Shown here: positions 40,501 to 51,611 of the stretch, one piece after another | Position numbering within the stretch: the first letter of the stretch is position 1 | Layout: every line of letters begins with the position of its first letter | Assembly (NCBI RefSeq): GCF_002775205.1 | Contig: NC_036456.1 | Coordinates: 5,905,463-5,969,462 of the forward strand | Source of the DNA: Xiphophorus maculatus | Taxonomy: Eukaryota > Chordata > Actinopteri > Cyprinodontiformes > Poeciliidae | DNA length: 64,000 bases | Direction of reading: 5' to 3' | Notes under the pieces: generated by a model | What the model saw: the letters and a program-made list of their open reading frames with translations, nothing else | Database searches by the model: none | Told to the model about the DNA's origin: nothing | Program-made: the position numbers and the translations under genes

Positions 40501-42205
40501 ACCAATCCTGTGCCATTGCGCAAAGAGTTGGCAAACCAGATATCCTGGCTTGGTATACGTTTACCCACATCTGGATCCAGCTGGTCTCCCCCAACCACAC
40601 AAAGAGCGTCTTTAGGTCGCCTGATTCGGCAGTATTCATCAGACTTTGGGAGACTGAAACCAAATTCTTTGAGAGCGGATCCATAGAGTTCCACTTCTTT
40701 GTCTGCAAAGCACTCCATGTGCAGATTAATTGCTCTAACCTCCCTGAACTCACGAAAGGTCATGAGTGGGAAACGAACTCCGCTCATCAGTAAAGCAGCC
40801 TGGGCCATCCTCTCTTCGGGATCCGCTTGAATCCAGGAGATTACAGCACGAAATACAGTCAACTCTGAAGGCACGCACAGACCATCGCAGCGGAGCAAGT
40901 CCAGGAGCTTCTTTGCGGGAAGGTCTTGAAACTTTGCTGTTGCTGACACTTCCCTGAAGTTCCTCAGTGTAAAGTCATTGGCTTCCTCGAGGAGTTCTGA
41001 CAAGCCATATGCTTCAGCGAATGATTCCACGTCTAGACACGAGTTTACCTGCATTTCTTCTCGCATGAATTTCAGGCAAAGCAAGAAAGCAGATTGAAAC
41101 TGAAGCTGGAGGGCAGCGCAGGCTATCTCAAAAACACAGTCCCAGCTGAGATGAAGAGTCCCGCTGTAGGACCAACCAATTAGTGCCTCCAATTCACAGG
41201 CCGGTACAAAGGGAAGAGCGATGCAGGCCTGGTGAGATTCCTTCATTCCACATGTGAACATCCCACGGAAGTAGTCGCTGCTTGCTGCCAGGATAATTCT
41301 ATGAACTGGAGTCAGACAGAAGTAAAGGTCAACTCTGGCTACTACCATAAAGTAGTCAGTACAGCAAGCTAATATCATACTGACTTACCATGGAAAGAAA
41401 TCTCATCCAGTTCCAAAATTACATCACATCCAACTTTGTCTTCCAACAACCTTTCAATGGATCGTAGAGTATCCTTCAGATGTACGTCTGCAGAGATTCT
41501 ATCTTGGCCGGTTTTAGGACATTGAACTTCCTTTGTCCCGTTTATGTTGTTGCAGAAATCCAACAGTTGCGGGACCTCCAGTACTTTAGCTGCAGTTTTG
41601 ATCTGAGTTAGAGTGTCTTTGTTTAAAATCGATAGATCTCCACTGTAAGCAAACTCAATAACTGCCTGAAGCCCAATTTGGTCAACTTCATTACCCATGT
41701 GTACCGACCACATTGTGACTTTCCCTGGAGTACTGTAAGACTGTCCCGTGTTTTTTTCCTTAAGTTTTTCTAGAATGAAGGCACTGACAGCAGCCAGAAT
41801 TAGGGAATGCACACTAAAGCTGCTGCCGTCCTCAGTAGCCAGAGTCAGGTCTGTAAGAATAGAGGAAATCTGCAGTTCCTTAAGAGTCATAAATATCTCT
41901 TTAGGAAAGGTTTTGCTTGAAAATGTGTAGACATGATGTTCCATATCCTCAACTGCCTCATCACTGGTATGTCCACCGGCATCATCCTTATTACTTTGAG
42001 TCTTTCTCACCTCGGACTCTTTAGTTTTATCTCCTTGACTAGCTAGGCCCATCCTGGAATCGTTGTAAGCAACAATTCGCCTCAACTCACGGTTGTCTTG
42101 TTCTAACCCTTCTCCACCTTCTTCAGTCACTCTTTTAATCCTCTCCTTTTCTTTCCTCCATCGTTCTTCCCACTCCATCGGAAGGTAGCGCCTGGTAAAC
42201 TCCAT
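37600..42205 (-). CDS. klhl33: Kelch-like protein 33, minus-strand paralogue with two BTB domains
   Basis: Expected role as for the plus-strand copy: a CUL3 adaptor with a kelch substrate-binding propeller. Exons on the minus strand: 41389-42205, 40357-41305, 40093-40263 and 37600-38119; 818 residues in one frame, stop TAA at 37600-37602. Domains: a charged N-terminus of about 115 residues beginning MEFTRRYLPMEWEERWRKE; a first BTB (about 118-228, ILTDLTLATEDGSSFSVHS, AVIEFAYSGDLS); a second BTB (about 260-355, GCDVILELDE, VHRIILAASSDYFRGMFTCG); BACK (about 360-470); and kelch repeats with VAGGCYFY, AIGGDKEI, ISGGFNCK, VAGGLCNL and VLGGYCQD. The kelch C-terminus (PHVGSASAVLEEKLYVLGGY) is close to human KLHL33. 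Intron positions equal those of the plus-strand copy. The 3' intron (38120-40092) is long and holds a copy of a 5-kb-spaced direct repeat. Unlike the plus copy, its N-terminus is uninterrupted. Confidence 0.9.
38120..40092 (-). other. Third intron of the minus-strand klhl33
   Basis: Contains nested short palindromes near 38943-38998 (arm taagttcataag and its complement around ctt) and one copy of a direct repeat at 39008-39300. No exon or RNA gene recognised. Confidence 0.5.
39008..39300 (+). repeat. Direct repeat, copy 1
   Basis: Shares long blocks with 44205-44510, including acaatacagttttactggag, catatgctccaaaaacaag and aagaccaggcacacctgcaa, with small indels between. It lies inside the last intron of the minus-strand klhl33. 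Confidence 0.75.
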
Positions 42206-42350
42206 GTCAAAGGTGGATTTTTAACTTTGCTGAAGGCATTCGGCAAAATCTCTTAAAACGTTCACCTCAACGCCAACTCTTCTTTCACACACAGATCTGA
42301 CTTCCACTTCTCTTCAGACAGAGATTTCTACTCCACATAAACAAGCAGCT

Positions 42351-42357
42351 TTTTATA
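42351..42357 (-). promoter_or_regulatory. TATA box upstream of the minus-strand klhl33
   Basis: The minus strand reads gttgctataaaaagctgc here, about 150 bp upstream of the ATG at 42205. Position and sequence suit a TATA box; the transcription start was not determined. Confidence 0.4.
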
Positions 42358-43591
42358 GCAACTAGGCCAGAGAGATTCAGTTTCAAGAAGTCTCTTGGCT
42401 TGACTTACCTTGTAGTAGTTTTCAGGGTTTTTCTGACAAACTGAATACATTTAGAAGGTAAAAACAATCTAAAGTAAAAGTTCAACATAGAGTTTTAAGG
42501 TCTGAGAAAGAAGGCAGCCATATCAAGTTACAGAAATGTCAGATTCATTATTTTTCATTTAACCACGAAATTTGTTTTCAATAGGAAATCAGACAGGCGT
42601 CTCTCAAAGATAACAAAATCGTGTAAAAGGAGAATCAATTTGGAAAGAAATAAATGTAGCTATTTTCTTAACGTGAATTTCAAAATGAATGGAATATTAT
42701 AAATAATTTATGCACTTTTAAATATTCAATACAAAGGTCTTCATTGCCATTACAGCAATCGAGCCATCACCCTAATCTTTAGCCGACTCCTTACATCCTT
42801 TATCAGCTTTAAGTCTGCACTGCAGTGGAGCCATTCAAAAACATTATTATCAGACAAAAAGCAAGTAAAAATTTGCAGGTTAATTTAAATAGAAATTTGC
42901 CAAATATATGAATTATGCTGGGCTTCACTCTTTGAATTAGAGTTAAAAGATAATCTGAAATGCAAATCACTGGTTAACATTCAAAATCATAAAAAGCCAC
43001 ACTGGCTTACTTTGACTTTTAGCTTTAAAATGCCATAAACAGAAATGACAAAATTTAAAGCGCCACATTCTAAAATGTGCCAGAAGCTTTCTCGTCAAAT
43101 TTCTTTAAGTATCACTATTTGTGCCACTTTTCTGCTTCTTCTACCCTTGCATTCTGTGTTCTGTTGAAGTATTTGGCTTTCTGAACTCGCTTGCCTTTGA
43201 CCTTGAGCATGTTTTCTCGAGAAAGACTTCTGCATTTCTCCTCTGGATTCTGCTGGTGAATTTTGTTGTGGATTATTCAGAACTCATTTTTAGATAGAAA
43301 GGTCAAATGACCCCAGGCTTTGTGTGGTTTCATTGTGTGGTTGAACTGAAACTCATCCAGTAGAACTTTGTAGCAGTGCCCTTCCTGAATGGCAATTCAC
43401 CGTATAACCACGGATAGCTGTTTGTAGCTAGTTGCAAAGTGGAAACGTGGACTCACGATTGGTTGATGAGATCGATTTCGTACAGAAGTTGTTCAGTTGA
43501 GAAGTTGGCATCAAATTTCACAATTGGACTCTTGTTAAGAGTAGATTGGTGGTGTACAGATCTAGGTTTCTATGTATGTATTTTGTTGTTT

Positions 43592-43915
43592 TGTCGTGTC
43601 TTGCCCTTGACTGTATCCAGCTGACTCTTGTTCCCTGATTAGCCCCAGTGTATTTCATTTCATCTGTGTCGTCTGTTCCCTGCTGGATCCTTAGTCGTTG
43701 TTGAGTCCATCCATCCATTTTCTGCACACCCTTGACTCTAGTGGGGTCGGGAGTCATTGTTGAGTCGTTCTGAATCCGTCGTTCTCTGTTGTCTCTTCCT
43801 GTTGGACCTGGCTCTGTCAGCTGGTTTTTGGACATTGTTAAACTCATTATCTGACCTTACCTGGGGACTTACTGCATTAATCCTGACCCTCATCACAGCT
43901 AACCACTTCATGACA
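43592..43915 (+). mobile_element. Old solo LTR-like element
   Basis: Begins TGTCGTGTC and ends CATGACA. It shares the order of motifs 'ccttgactg...tccag', 'ctgattagcccc', 'gtgtattt' and 'catctgtgtcgtctg' with the better preserved solo LTR at 48292-48680. Flanking target duplications are not recognisable, so it is older. A SINE fragment is inserted in it. Confidence 0.5.
43708..43756 (-). mobile_element. Short SINE fragment nested in the old LTR
   Basis: A 49-bp piece beginning catccatccattttctgcac and ending gtggggtcgggagtca plus one t. It is flanked by two copies of ttgttgagtc (43698-43707 and 43757-43766), a 10-bp target-site duplication. It matches the 3' tail of the SINE at 51143-51611, so it is a strongly 5'-truncated insertion. 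Confidence 0.7.
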
Positions 43916-44204
43916 TCCTGAAGGTCCATTATCCTGCTTGGTTTTAGATTAGTAATCTAAAATGAATCATCTAAAATCAGGAAGGATCAGAGCACATCCT
44001 TCCTGTTGTCAACCTGGTTCTTTATTTGCTTCTTACCTGTAAATTGTAACACCAACTGACTCTGACAAGGACACACACTCCGAAACAGCCAATATGTGCA
44101 GCTTTGTCATGATCAGAGATGCATTACACATTTTTTTTATAAAGATCTTACAGGATGATAATATTTTACATGTATAGATCAGTAGAGTTTGGTGTTTCAT
44201 TGTA

Positions 44205-44510
44205 ACACAATACAGTTTTACTGGAGCCCACATTTTCTAACCTGACAGAATCTCAATTATTGATGATTTTGTAAAAATAAAAAAATGATATGGTTCAAAT
44301 ATGTCCTTAAAGTTCAACTCATTGGTACACTGACACAGTTGAGCCGTTCTCTGGGAGAATTTGCATTGTGAGCTTTTCTGGAGAACTATTAATTTACATA
44401 TGCTCCAAAAACAAGTTACGTTTAGAAATGGACCCGTCGCTGAGCCAAAGCCTGGAAAAGACCAGGCACACCTGCAATAAAGTTAATGTAAGATGAGCAG
44501 GGAATTCAAG
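44205..44510 (+). repeat. Direct repeat, copy 2
   Basis: Second copy of the sequence at 39008-39300, same orientation, about 5.2 kb away. The two copies sit on either side of the 5' exons of the minus-strand klhl33. Confidence 0.75.
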
Positions 44511-45350
44511 AAAAAATAAACTTTAAAGTTAACGAGTAAATAATACTTATTTTAAAAAATAAAATGTCCAACCACCGTTTCAAACCTACACTGTAAGTAT
44601 CACTGAAGGTCCGAATGTATAAATGTAATTAAAGAAAAACAATTTTTTCCTGAACAACTGGTAAATGTCATGTTTTGCAGCATCCTGAGTTAAAACAGTC
44701 TTCAAAACAAAGCTGATTTTGTTAAGTCAGTAGAACATTTCTCCCCTCTGCCTTTAGAGGTTAGGAAAAAAAAAACCTGTGGCTCTTGCTTTCCTTTTCA
44801 TGAATGGATTTAAAATAATTATATTCACGAGAAATAAGTTTGGCATTTTGAAGAGCATTACCCCCCTAGTCCCATGTTTCCTTTATTCAAACTCTGACAG
44901 CAAAATCAAATGAGATTCCCATTGCAGACTTCCTCTGTGGACAGTTTTCAACAGGATATTCAGAGGAGAATTTCTGTTCGAAGACATTAAACAAACAGAA
45001 CCATACGCAAGTTTATTTACGCTCTTTGCTCTTAGTTTTAACTTATTTTGTTTGATTACAAACTGAATTTTGTTCCCAATACTAATTTTAGAAAAAGCTG
45101 TAGGATTAAATTGTACCTAGTTTAGTTTGACAAAACTAGAAGGTGAAAGAAATAGACTATTAAAATGTCATTTCACAAAAAATATTGGAAAGTGGAGATA
45201 CAAACTTTTTTATCCCCTGTCCGTCTCCGTCTCTCTGCTCTCATTGTTTCTCTGTCCAGTGGAGGGAGAGCTGCAGCTTTTCACTGTTTAAATGTTCTTC
45301 ATCCAACAGAGACAAACTGCTGGAGGAAAATAATTCATCTGACAGCAAAG

Positions 45351-45864
45351 ATGCAGTGGAGTCTGATTCTGCTCTTCCTGATGGGTAAGTTGATCTGAAA
45401 CACAACTAGACTACGAGGAAATAAAGTTGTCTCTGTGTTTTCACACTGAAATTTGAATGAAAGCAGCTATGATAATACTTCATTACAACTTGTAACCCAT
45501 CTTTTGCATTGATGAAAATGTAATACCAACAGGTTTTATCTTCACAGCTCAGTGTTGCTTCATTGACTGTCAGCTCTATCAGTTTCACTACATTAATGAG
45601 AATAAAACCTGGACTGAAGCTCAGCAGTACTGCAGAGAGAAACACACTGACCTGGCCACAGTGACTAACATGAAGGACATGAAGAGACTCATCAACATCT
45701 CAGCTGGAGATCAGAATGAAGCTTGGATTGGTCTGATCAGTAGAGCAGAATTTAACAGAACATGGTTCTGGTCTCTGTCTGGAGTGGAGTTCAATGAAAG
45801 TGAGACAGACTGGGACAAAGAAGAACCAACTAATGGTGGATCTGAAAACTGTGCATATCTATAG
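45351..45864 (+). pseudogene. C-type lectin gene 1, truncated inside the first CTLD
   Basis: Exons 45351-45384 (signal peptide MQWSLILLFLM) and 45548-45864 join in frame to 116 residues. The CTLD begins AQCCFIDCQLYQFHYINENK and keeps TWTEAQQYC, AWIGLISR and DKEEPTNGGSENC. It then ends at CAYL and a TAG, before the last conserved cysteine. The intact neighbours continue for about 25 more residues to FLCYD. Directly after the stop comes sequence of the next intron and the start of the second CTLD exon (ETDTSHKNHLIKEK, then a stop). A deletion has therefore fused exon 2 to the following intron. It is probably a pseudogene; a short secreted product cannot be excluded. Confidence 0.75.
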
Positions 45865-46600
45865 AACTGTAGATTTAAATGTATCTGTTCACTCCACAGA
45901 AACTGATACATCCCATAAAAATCACTTGATTAAAGAGAAGATGTGACCTCTGGTGTAGCAGCATCTAGTTTATTATAAGAAGAGGAAACAATTTCCTGAT
46001 TGACATCAAGGAATTAACTTGCCCTGCATCCTTTTGCTTTAATACATAAGTTTTGTTTGAACACTGTTTGTCTCACAAAATATCTAAAGACTCTTCAACA
46101 CAGCATACAATATTAAATGCTCTTAAAAATCAATAAACAATTATTCTTTTAGCAAAGATGTGTCATTGATCCATATCGTCATCTTTGAGAAGCAAAAACA
46201 AAATAATTGTATTAATCTATCAGTGAGGAGAAACTTACACTCTAAATAAACTGATTAATTAACAGCTAAGCTAAACTTAAGATGAAGCTAAACTGGTTTT
46301 ATAAAAACTGGATAAAAAAAGTGACAAGTCAGTTTTCCCAGAATTTCCTGTTAAAAACACCTGATGCATGAAGCAGCTTTTCACTAGAGCTGCTGTTCTC
46401 ACGATTTCATCAGTTTGTTCTGAAAGACGTCTGTAACAAAGTTTATTTGAAAGGCAAATAGAAACCAGAAGGTACAAACTAAAAGCTGTAATATTATAAT
46501 CCATGTGTCCTGATCACGCGATGCTAAAAAAAGACAGTTTCCCTGTTAATTAAATCATGTTTCCAGGATGTAGAGGTCGGCTCATCTTAATATTTTCTTT
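45865..46600 (+). repeat. Relic of a second CTLD exon and duplicated flank, copy 1
   Basis: From 45862 to about 46185 the sequence is nearly identical to 53268-53600. It includes the intron end (ctgttcactccacag), the first residues of a CTLD2 exon, and then noncoding sequence. About 380 bp (46186-46565) is absent from the second copy, after which similarity resumes. Confidence 0.7.
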
Positions 46601-46771
46601 CCTCTTCACAGTTCATGAATGGCTTTTTTGTGAAACGTGTTCCTACCATGTTTTGAATATTAAAATGATGAAACAGTCAAATTCAGCTGCTGTTTAGCTA
46701 CAAACAGTTCAGCTGGAACAGTTTTCAGCAGAGCATCAAGAGAAGAGCAACTAGTTACTGAGGAAGGAGAT
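46601..46771 (+). other. Probable noncoding first exon of lectin gene 2
   Basis: The block from ttcatgaatggctttttt to the donor GGAGAT|GTAAGT is repeated upstream of gene 3 (about 53640-53806). A diverged form lies upstream of gene 4 (about 60675-60858). Its conservation and donor suggest a 5' UTR exon spliced to the acceptor ctctgtccag just upstream of each signal-peptide exon. Confidence 0.45.
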
Positions 46772-47016
46772 GTAAGTTTGATAAAAAAGTTTGTTATTAA
46801 GTGTAAATTTCATAAATGCTTACATTATTCTTTATTTCTAATATCATGTTGCTATTATAGTCAGGAAAAAACTGCACTATTATTTCCTGTCTCCGTCTCT
46901 CTGCTCTCATTGTTTCTCTGTCCAGTGGAGGGAGAGCTGCAGCTTTTCACTGTTTAAATGTTCTTCATCCAACAGAGACAAACTGCTGGAGGAAAATAAT
47001 TCATCTGACAGCAAAG

Positions 47017-49142
47017 ATGCAGTGGAGTCTGATTCTGCTCTTCCTGATGGGTAAGTTGATCTGAAACACAACTAGACTACGAGGAAATAAAGTTATTTCT
47101 TTGTTTTCACACTGAAATGTTAATGAAAGCAGTTTATTAACTGCTTGGGAAGAAATCCTCCCAATTTAATATCTTTAATCTTCACAGCTCAGTGTTGCTT
47201 CATTGACTGTCAGCTCTATCAGTTTCACTACATTAATGAGAATAAAACCTGGACTGAAGCTCAGCAGTACTGCAGAGAGAATCACACTGACCTGGCCACA
47301 GTGACTAACATGAAGGACATGAAGAGACTCATCAACATCTCAGCTGGATATAATACGGCAGCATGGATTGGTCTGAATGATCAAACAAATGGTAACAGAA
47401 CATGGTTCTGGTCTCTGCCTGAACTGGAGTTCAATGAAAGTGAGACAAACTGGAACCAAGGAGAACCAACTGATAAAGGAATTCAAGGATCTGAGAACTG
47501 TGTGGCTGTGTATCAAACTCTCAAATGGCTAGATGACTTTTGCCAGTGGACTAAATCTTTTCTCTGCTATGATGGTGAGTATTAAAAAACACAGAATCTA
47601 AACTCTTTAGATTGTCCAATAAAAGCATCTGGATAAAACATTTAATGAATAAAGAAAGTAGCAATTTCACTCTCAAATAACAGGAACTGTAGCTTCAATG
47701 CATTTACCAGTGAACCTGATTTTATGCTTATCCTGAAAAATAGTTATACATTATGATTTGCATTTGTCTGTTTACTCCACAGAAACTAATAAAACCCATA
47801 AATATCACCTGATTAAAGACATGAAGACCTGGCAGAAAGCTCAGAGTTACTGCAGAGAGAAACACACAGACCTGATCAGTGGAACGAAGCAACTACAGGA
47901 TGAAGAAGTGAAGAAATTGATGAACTTTACAGGCAGTATAGCACACATTGGTTTGTTCAGAGACAACTGGAGGTGGTCAGATGGAAGCAGTTTCTCTTTC
48001 AGACACTGGAATAATGACTTTAACAATCCACAGTCCAACAGTGGTCAATGTGCCATGACTGTGTTTAATGATGGAGGCAGATGGAAGAATATGAACTGTG
48101 CTGAAAGAAAACCCTTCATCTGTTATGATGGTGAGTTTTTGTTGCAAAAAGACAAAGTATTTAAATCTAATTGAATATGTAGGAATAAATAAAAGAGCTT
48201 TATTATACTGTTGAAGACTTTCTGTTAAATACTAAATCTATTAAAATAAATTGTTACATTTACACATAAATTGCATTAAACATGTAGAAATTGTCATGTT
48301 CCGTGTTTTTCTGTGTATTTATTTATTGTTTTCTACGTCCGTGAGTCTCTTCGTTGTCCTGTCCTCCCCTTGATTGTTTCCAGGTGTGTCTCGTTTCTGT
48401 GATTACCCTCCCGTGTATTTAATGTCACCTGTGTGTCTGCGTCTCTGTCGGGTCCTTGTCAATTCAGTGTCTTGCAATCGTCTTATGTGCGTTCAAGTCC
48501 TTCGTGTTGTTGAGTCAAGTTACCAGTTGCTACCGGCGTTGAGCCCTGGCTTCTGCTCAGTCGTGCTGACTGGTTGTTTGTGGACTATTTTGGGCTTATT
48601 TATCATTAAAACCTTCATTTCTCACGTTACCTGCGTCTGCTGTGTTTGCCTCACCACCTCAACACCCGCAATTCATGACAGAAATATGAAACATTTTGAA
48701 CCTTTTAAATTGTTCTTGTTGCCCAGGCTCTGTGTCTTGACATAATTGAAGCTCCTGTTGCAATGATTTATTGTGTTTATTGCTTCTTGATGTAGATAAA
48801 GTGATCCTGATCAAAGAAAATAAAACCTGGGAGGACGCCTTGTACTACTGCAGAGATCACCACCATGACCTGGTCACCATCACCAACATGGAGGATCAGA
48901 GATGGATCCAGGAGAAAGTCAAGAACGCATCGACTGATTATGTCTGGACGGGTCTGCGCTACACCTGCACTCTGGATTTGTGGTTCTGGGTCAGTGATGA
49001 GGTGGTCATCTATAAGAACTGGGCCGAAGGTGAACCGATGGACGACTGTGACATGTCTGGAGCCATGGAGACGGGAGGAGAACATAAATGGTTCAAAAGA
49101 AATGATTCTGACTTGTTTAATTTCATCTGTTCTATGTACTGA
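47017..49142 (+). CDS. Secreted C-type lectin with three CTLDs, gene 2
   Basis: Exons 47017-47050, 47188-47574, 47783-48130 and 48796-49142 join in phase 1 throughout; 371 residues. A short signal peptide (MQWSLILLFLM) is followed by three C-type lectin-like domains, one per exon, with no membrane segment, so the product is probably secreted. CTLD1 has WTEAQQYC, AWIGLNDQ, TNWNQGEPTDKG and FLCYD. CTLD2 has WQKAQSYC, HIGLFRDNWRWSDG and PFICYD. CTLD3 has WEDALYYC, VWTGLRYTC, NWAEGEPMDDC and NFIC. The calcium/sugar EPN triplet is EPT in CTLD1 and EPM in CTLD3, and CTLD2 lacks it, so classical calcium-dependent sugar binding is doubtful. Several N-glycosylation sequons (NKT, NIS, NRT, NES) are present. 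Intron 3 carries a solo LTR. Fish genomes annotate such genes as mannose-receptor-like, but this is much shorter. Confidence 0.85.
48292..48680 (+). mobile_element. Solo LTR in intron 3 of lectin gene 2
   Basis: 389 bp starting TGTCATG and ending CATGACA, flanked by a 5-bp duplication GAAAT (48287-48291 and 48681-48685). TG...CA ends and a 5-bp target duplication are the signature of an LTR retrotransposon reduced to one LTR. The same intron in gene 4 reads gtagaaatatgaaac at 62355-62369, with no insertion. Confidence 0.8.
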
Positions 49143-51142
49143 AATCCACTCTGTGCTTCTTCTTCAATACTTGAGATATTACTTTAGATAAATGCATAAG
49201 ATGTTAGTTTTAATTGAAGTAGATGGTAACATTAAGCTTCCACTGCTAAACACTCTAAACAACATTCTTGGTGCTTCCAGCAGAGACATGTATGATACCT
49301 AATCAATACATTCTGTAGATCATATATATCTTAGTGATAATTATTTGGTGGTCTGGAGTCTCATTTATAAAATATTGCCATCTTAGGTATACTAAAAATG
49401 TGTGTGTGCATTTAATTGGTTTCTTTTTCTGTATCGTCTGCTGTCGAAATAAACTCAATAATAATACCTCACTTTGACCTGCATAGTGGTGCAATTCTTC
49501 TGTTGTGGTAAAGATAAAAGTTCTGCATTTCAGTGCTATTCTCCATGTGGACATCTCCGTTTCTCCAGGAACTCCTTATTTTCTGGATTTTCATCCCAAA
49601 AACCAGAAACTCAAGCAGGAGCGTTTAACTGCCAAGCTTGGAAATAAATCCAGGAGTGTCTCATTTAAACAAGATCTTTCTCCACACAACGAGATGCAAA
49701 TCTTGTTAAAACAAATAAAATTCGGTTTTCAACGAGATTTTAAGAACTCGGTAAGATTTATATGATCAAAATCGAAATATCTTCTCTGTTAAATACGAAA
49801 GGTAGCAGCAGTGAAGCAGCAAAACCTCTTTGGATTTTCATGTCATCTACAAGAGAAAGGAGTTTTAAAGAGCCTCTTTATGGCTTTTTAACAAGTTGTA
49901 ATCTATCAGATGAGCAAGTTTTCTCTTTTTATTTGAATGTCTTTAGGATGACCTCTCTTTATTGATGAAGTTTATTAATTGCGTATGATGATTCTTACTG
50001 TATGTGGCATTTTTTATTTTACAAATATAAATATGATAAATCGACTTTTTTTTTTTTTTAAAGAACTTGTAAAATCAACTTTTGGCACAAACACATCTAA
50101 ATGTTAGCAATGATGAACAGTAACAAAATCTGGCGTCGACCTACAGTAGACAGAGCGTGTTGGTAATGTGACATACTGGGCGAAGGTTGGGAGAGGTGAT
50201 GGGTGGAACATTGACAGTTTAAAGAAGTAGCTGAAGTATTTCTGTAATTTATAGGTTTTAGGATGATCAAAGTATCTGATTAAATAACGAGTGAATAACT
50301 GCTGGTTTACTTTAAGCTTAATCAACAATTGATTCAACATATGGAACAAAGGCTGGTGCTGAAATAGCTTCAGGTATCTTGACAAACACACTGAAGACGC
50401 ATCATCTTATCAGTCCTGCAAATGGTACACTTGAAATAAGACGAAACAAAATTTAAGGGTTTGTTTTCAGTCGGTAATTCCTCAATATTAAAAAAAAAAA
50501 AATTAGTTCCACCGGCACATATTTTCACTTATTATATTTTGTCCATAAGCTCTTGTTTTTCAGCCTTGGGCCCCCAAACTGTTGATGGGCCAGAGAAAGA
50601 ACCCCACACCCTGTGCACATTAACTCAGCAATACTTTAATACAAAAGGTGTTGTTCTAATAATACCACTGCCATGAGCAAACTTGTTATTTAGCACAAAA
50701 TGTTGTGTTTTTTTTAACATATTGAACAGATTCCTGCATACTGAATGTGTGCATTTCTGACTGGAAATACATTCTTTTATATCAGCTTGTGTTTAGCAGA
50801 GAGAGTTGACATAACACACATTTCAGACATCGTTTTTAACTCGGTCACAATACACTAGGACGGTTTTTAGATAGTCTGGAGCCCGTAAACGTAAACTAAC
50901 ATATCGAACTACAAAAAACAAAATGTGGCTTTATGTGGAAGAGTACATAAGCATTCACATGAAATATGGCACAACCAAACCGAAATGTATTAGTGGTTAG
51001 GCTAACCACATGCTAGCGCTGAAATGCTCACACAGTAGAAAAGTTATAGTCTATAAAGACATAGCTTACGTAAAACTGTGGCAATGACCAATGTAATACA
51101 AAAACTACATATGAATCATTTACATGTGCTTGTTGGACGTTA

Positions 51143-51286
51143 CGCCATCCATCCATTTTCTGACCCCCCTAATCGTTTGGGGATGGGAGGGTTGCTGGTG
51201 CCTATTTCCAGCTGTCAACAGGCGAGAGGCGGGGTCACCCTGGACAGGGCAACACAGAGGCAGACAGGACACACAACCATGCACAC

Positions 51287-51377
<91 letters not shown>

Positions 51378-51611
51378 CACACACACACGCACGCACACAC
51401 ACACACACACACACTCACACCTAGAGAGAATTTAGAGAGACCAATTTACCTGACAGTCATGTTTTTGGACTGTGGCAGGAAGCCGGAGAACCCGGAGAGA
51501 ACCCACCATGCACAGGGAGAACATGCAGACTCCGTGCAGAAAGACCCCGGGCCGGGAATCGAACCCAGGACCTTCTTGCTGCAAGGCAACAGCTCTACCA
51601 ACTGCATCACC
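51143..51611 (-). mobile_element. tRNA-derived SINE containing a CA microsatellite
   Basis: Read on the minus strand, the element opens with a tRNA-like head. An A-box-like region GCAGTTGGTAGAGCT (about 51590-51604) and a B box GGTTCGATTCC (51555-51565) are followed by the fish SINE body (tgcatgttctccctgtgcat, gttctccggcttcc, ccaaaaacatgactgtcagg). It ends in AGAAAATGGATGGATGG at the left. The internal CA/TG stretch has expanded to more than 120 bp. Confidence 0.8.
51279..51418. repeat. (CA)n microsatellite
   Basis: About 130-140 bp of CA repeats with a few CG variants, located inside the SINE. Confidence 0.95.

Larger units (their letters stand above)
42358..45164. other. Intergenic between klhl33 and the lectin array
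   Basis: No gene recognised. It holds an old LTR-like element at 43592-43915 with a nested SINE fragment, and copy 2 of the direct repeat at 44205-44510. Confidence 0.5.

Noticed and set aside
48777-49085. Minus-strand frames opposite the third CTLD exons of lectin genes 2, 3 and 4
   Set aside because: They repeat in each paralogue because they are antisense to the same conserved exon.
51555-51610. tRNA gene
   Set aside because: The A- and B-box-like sequences belong to a SINE head. The body continues into a SINE and the acceptor stem does not pair.
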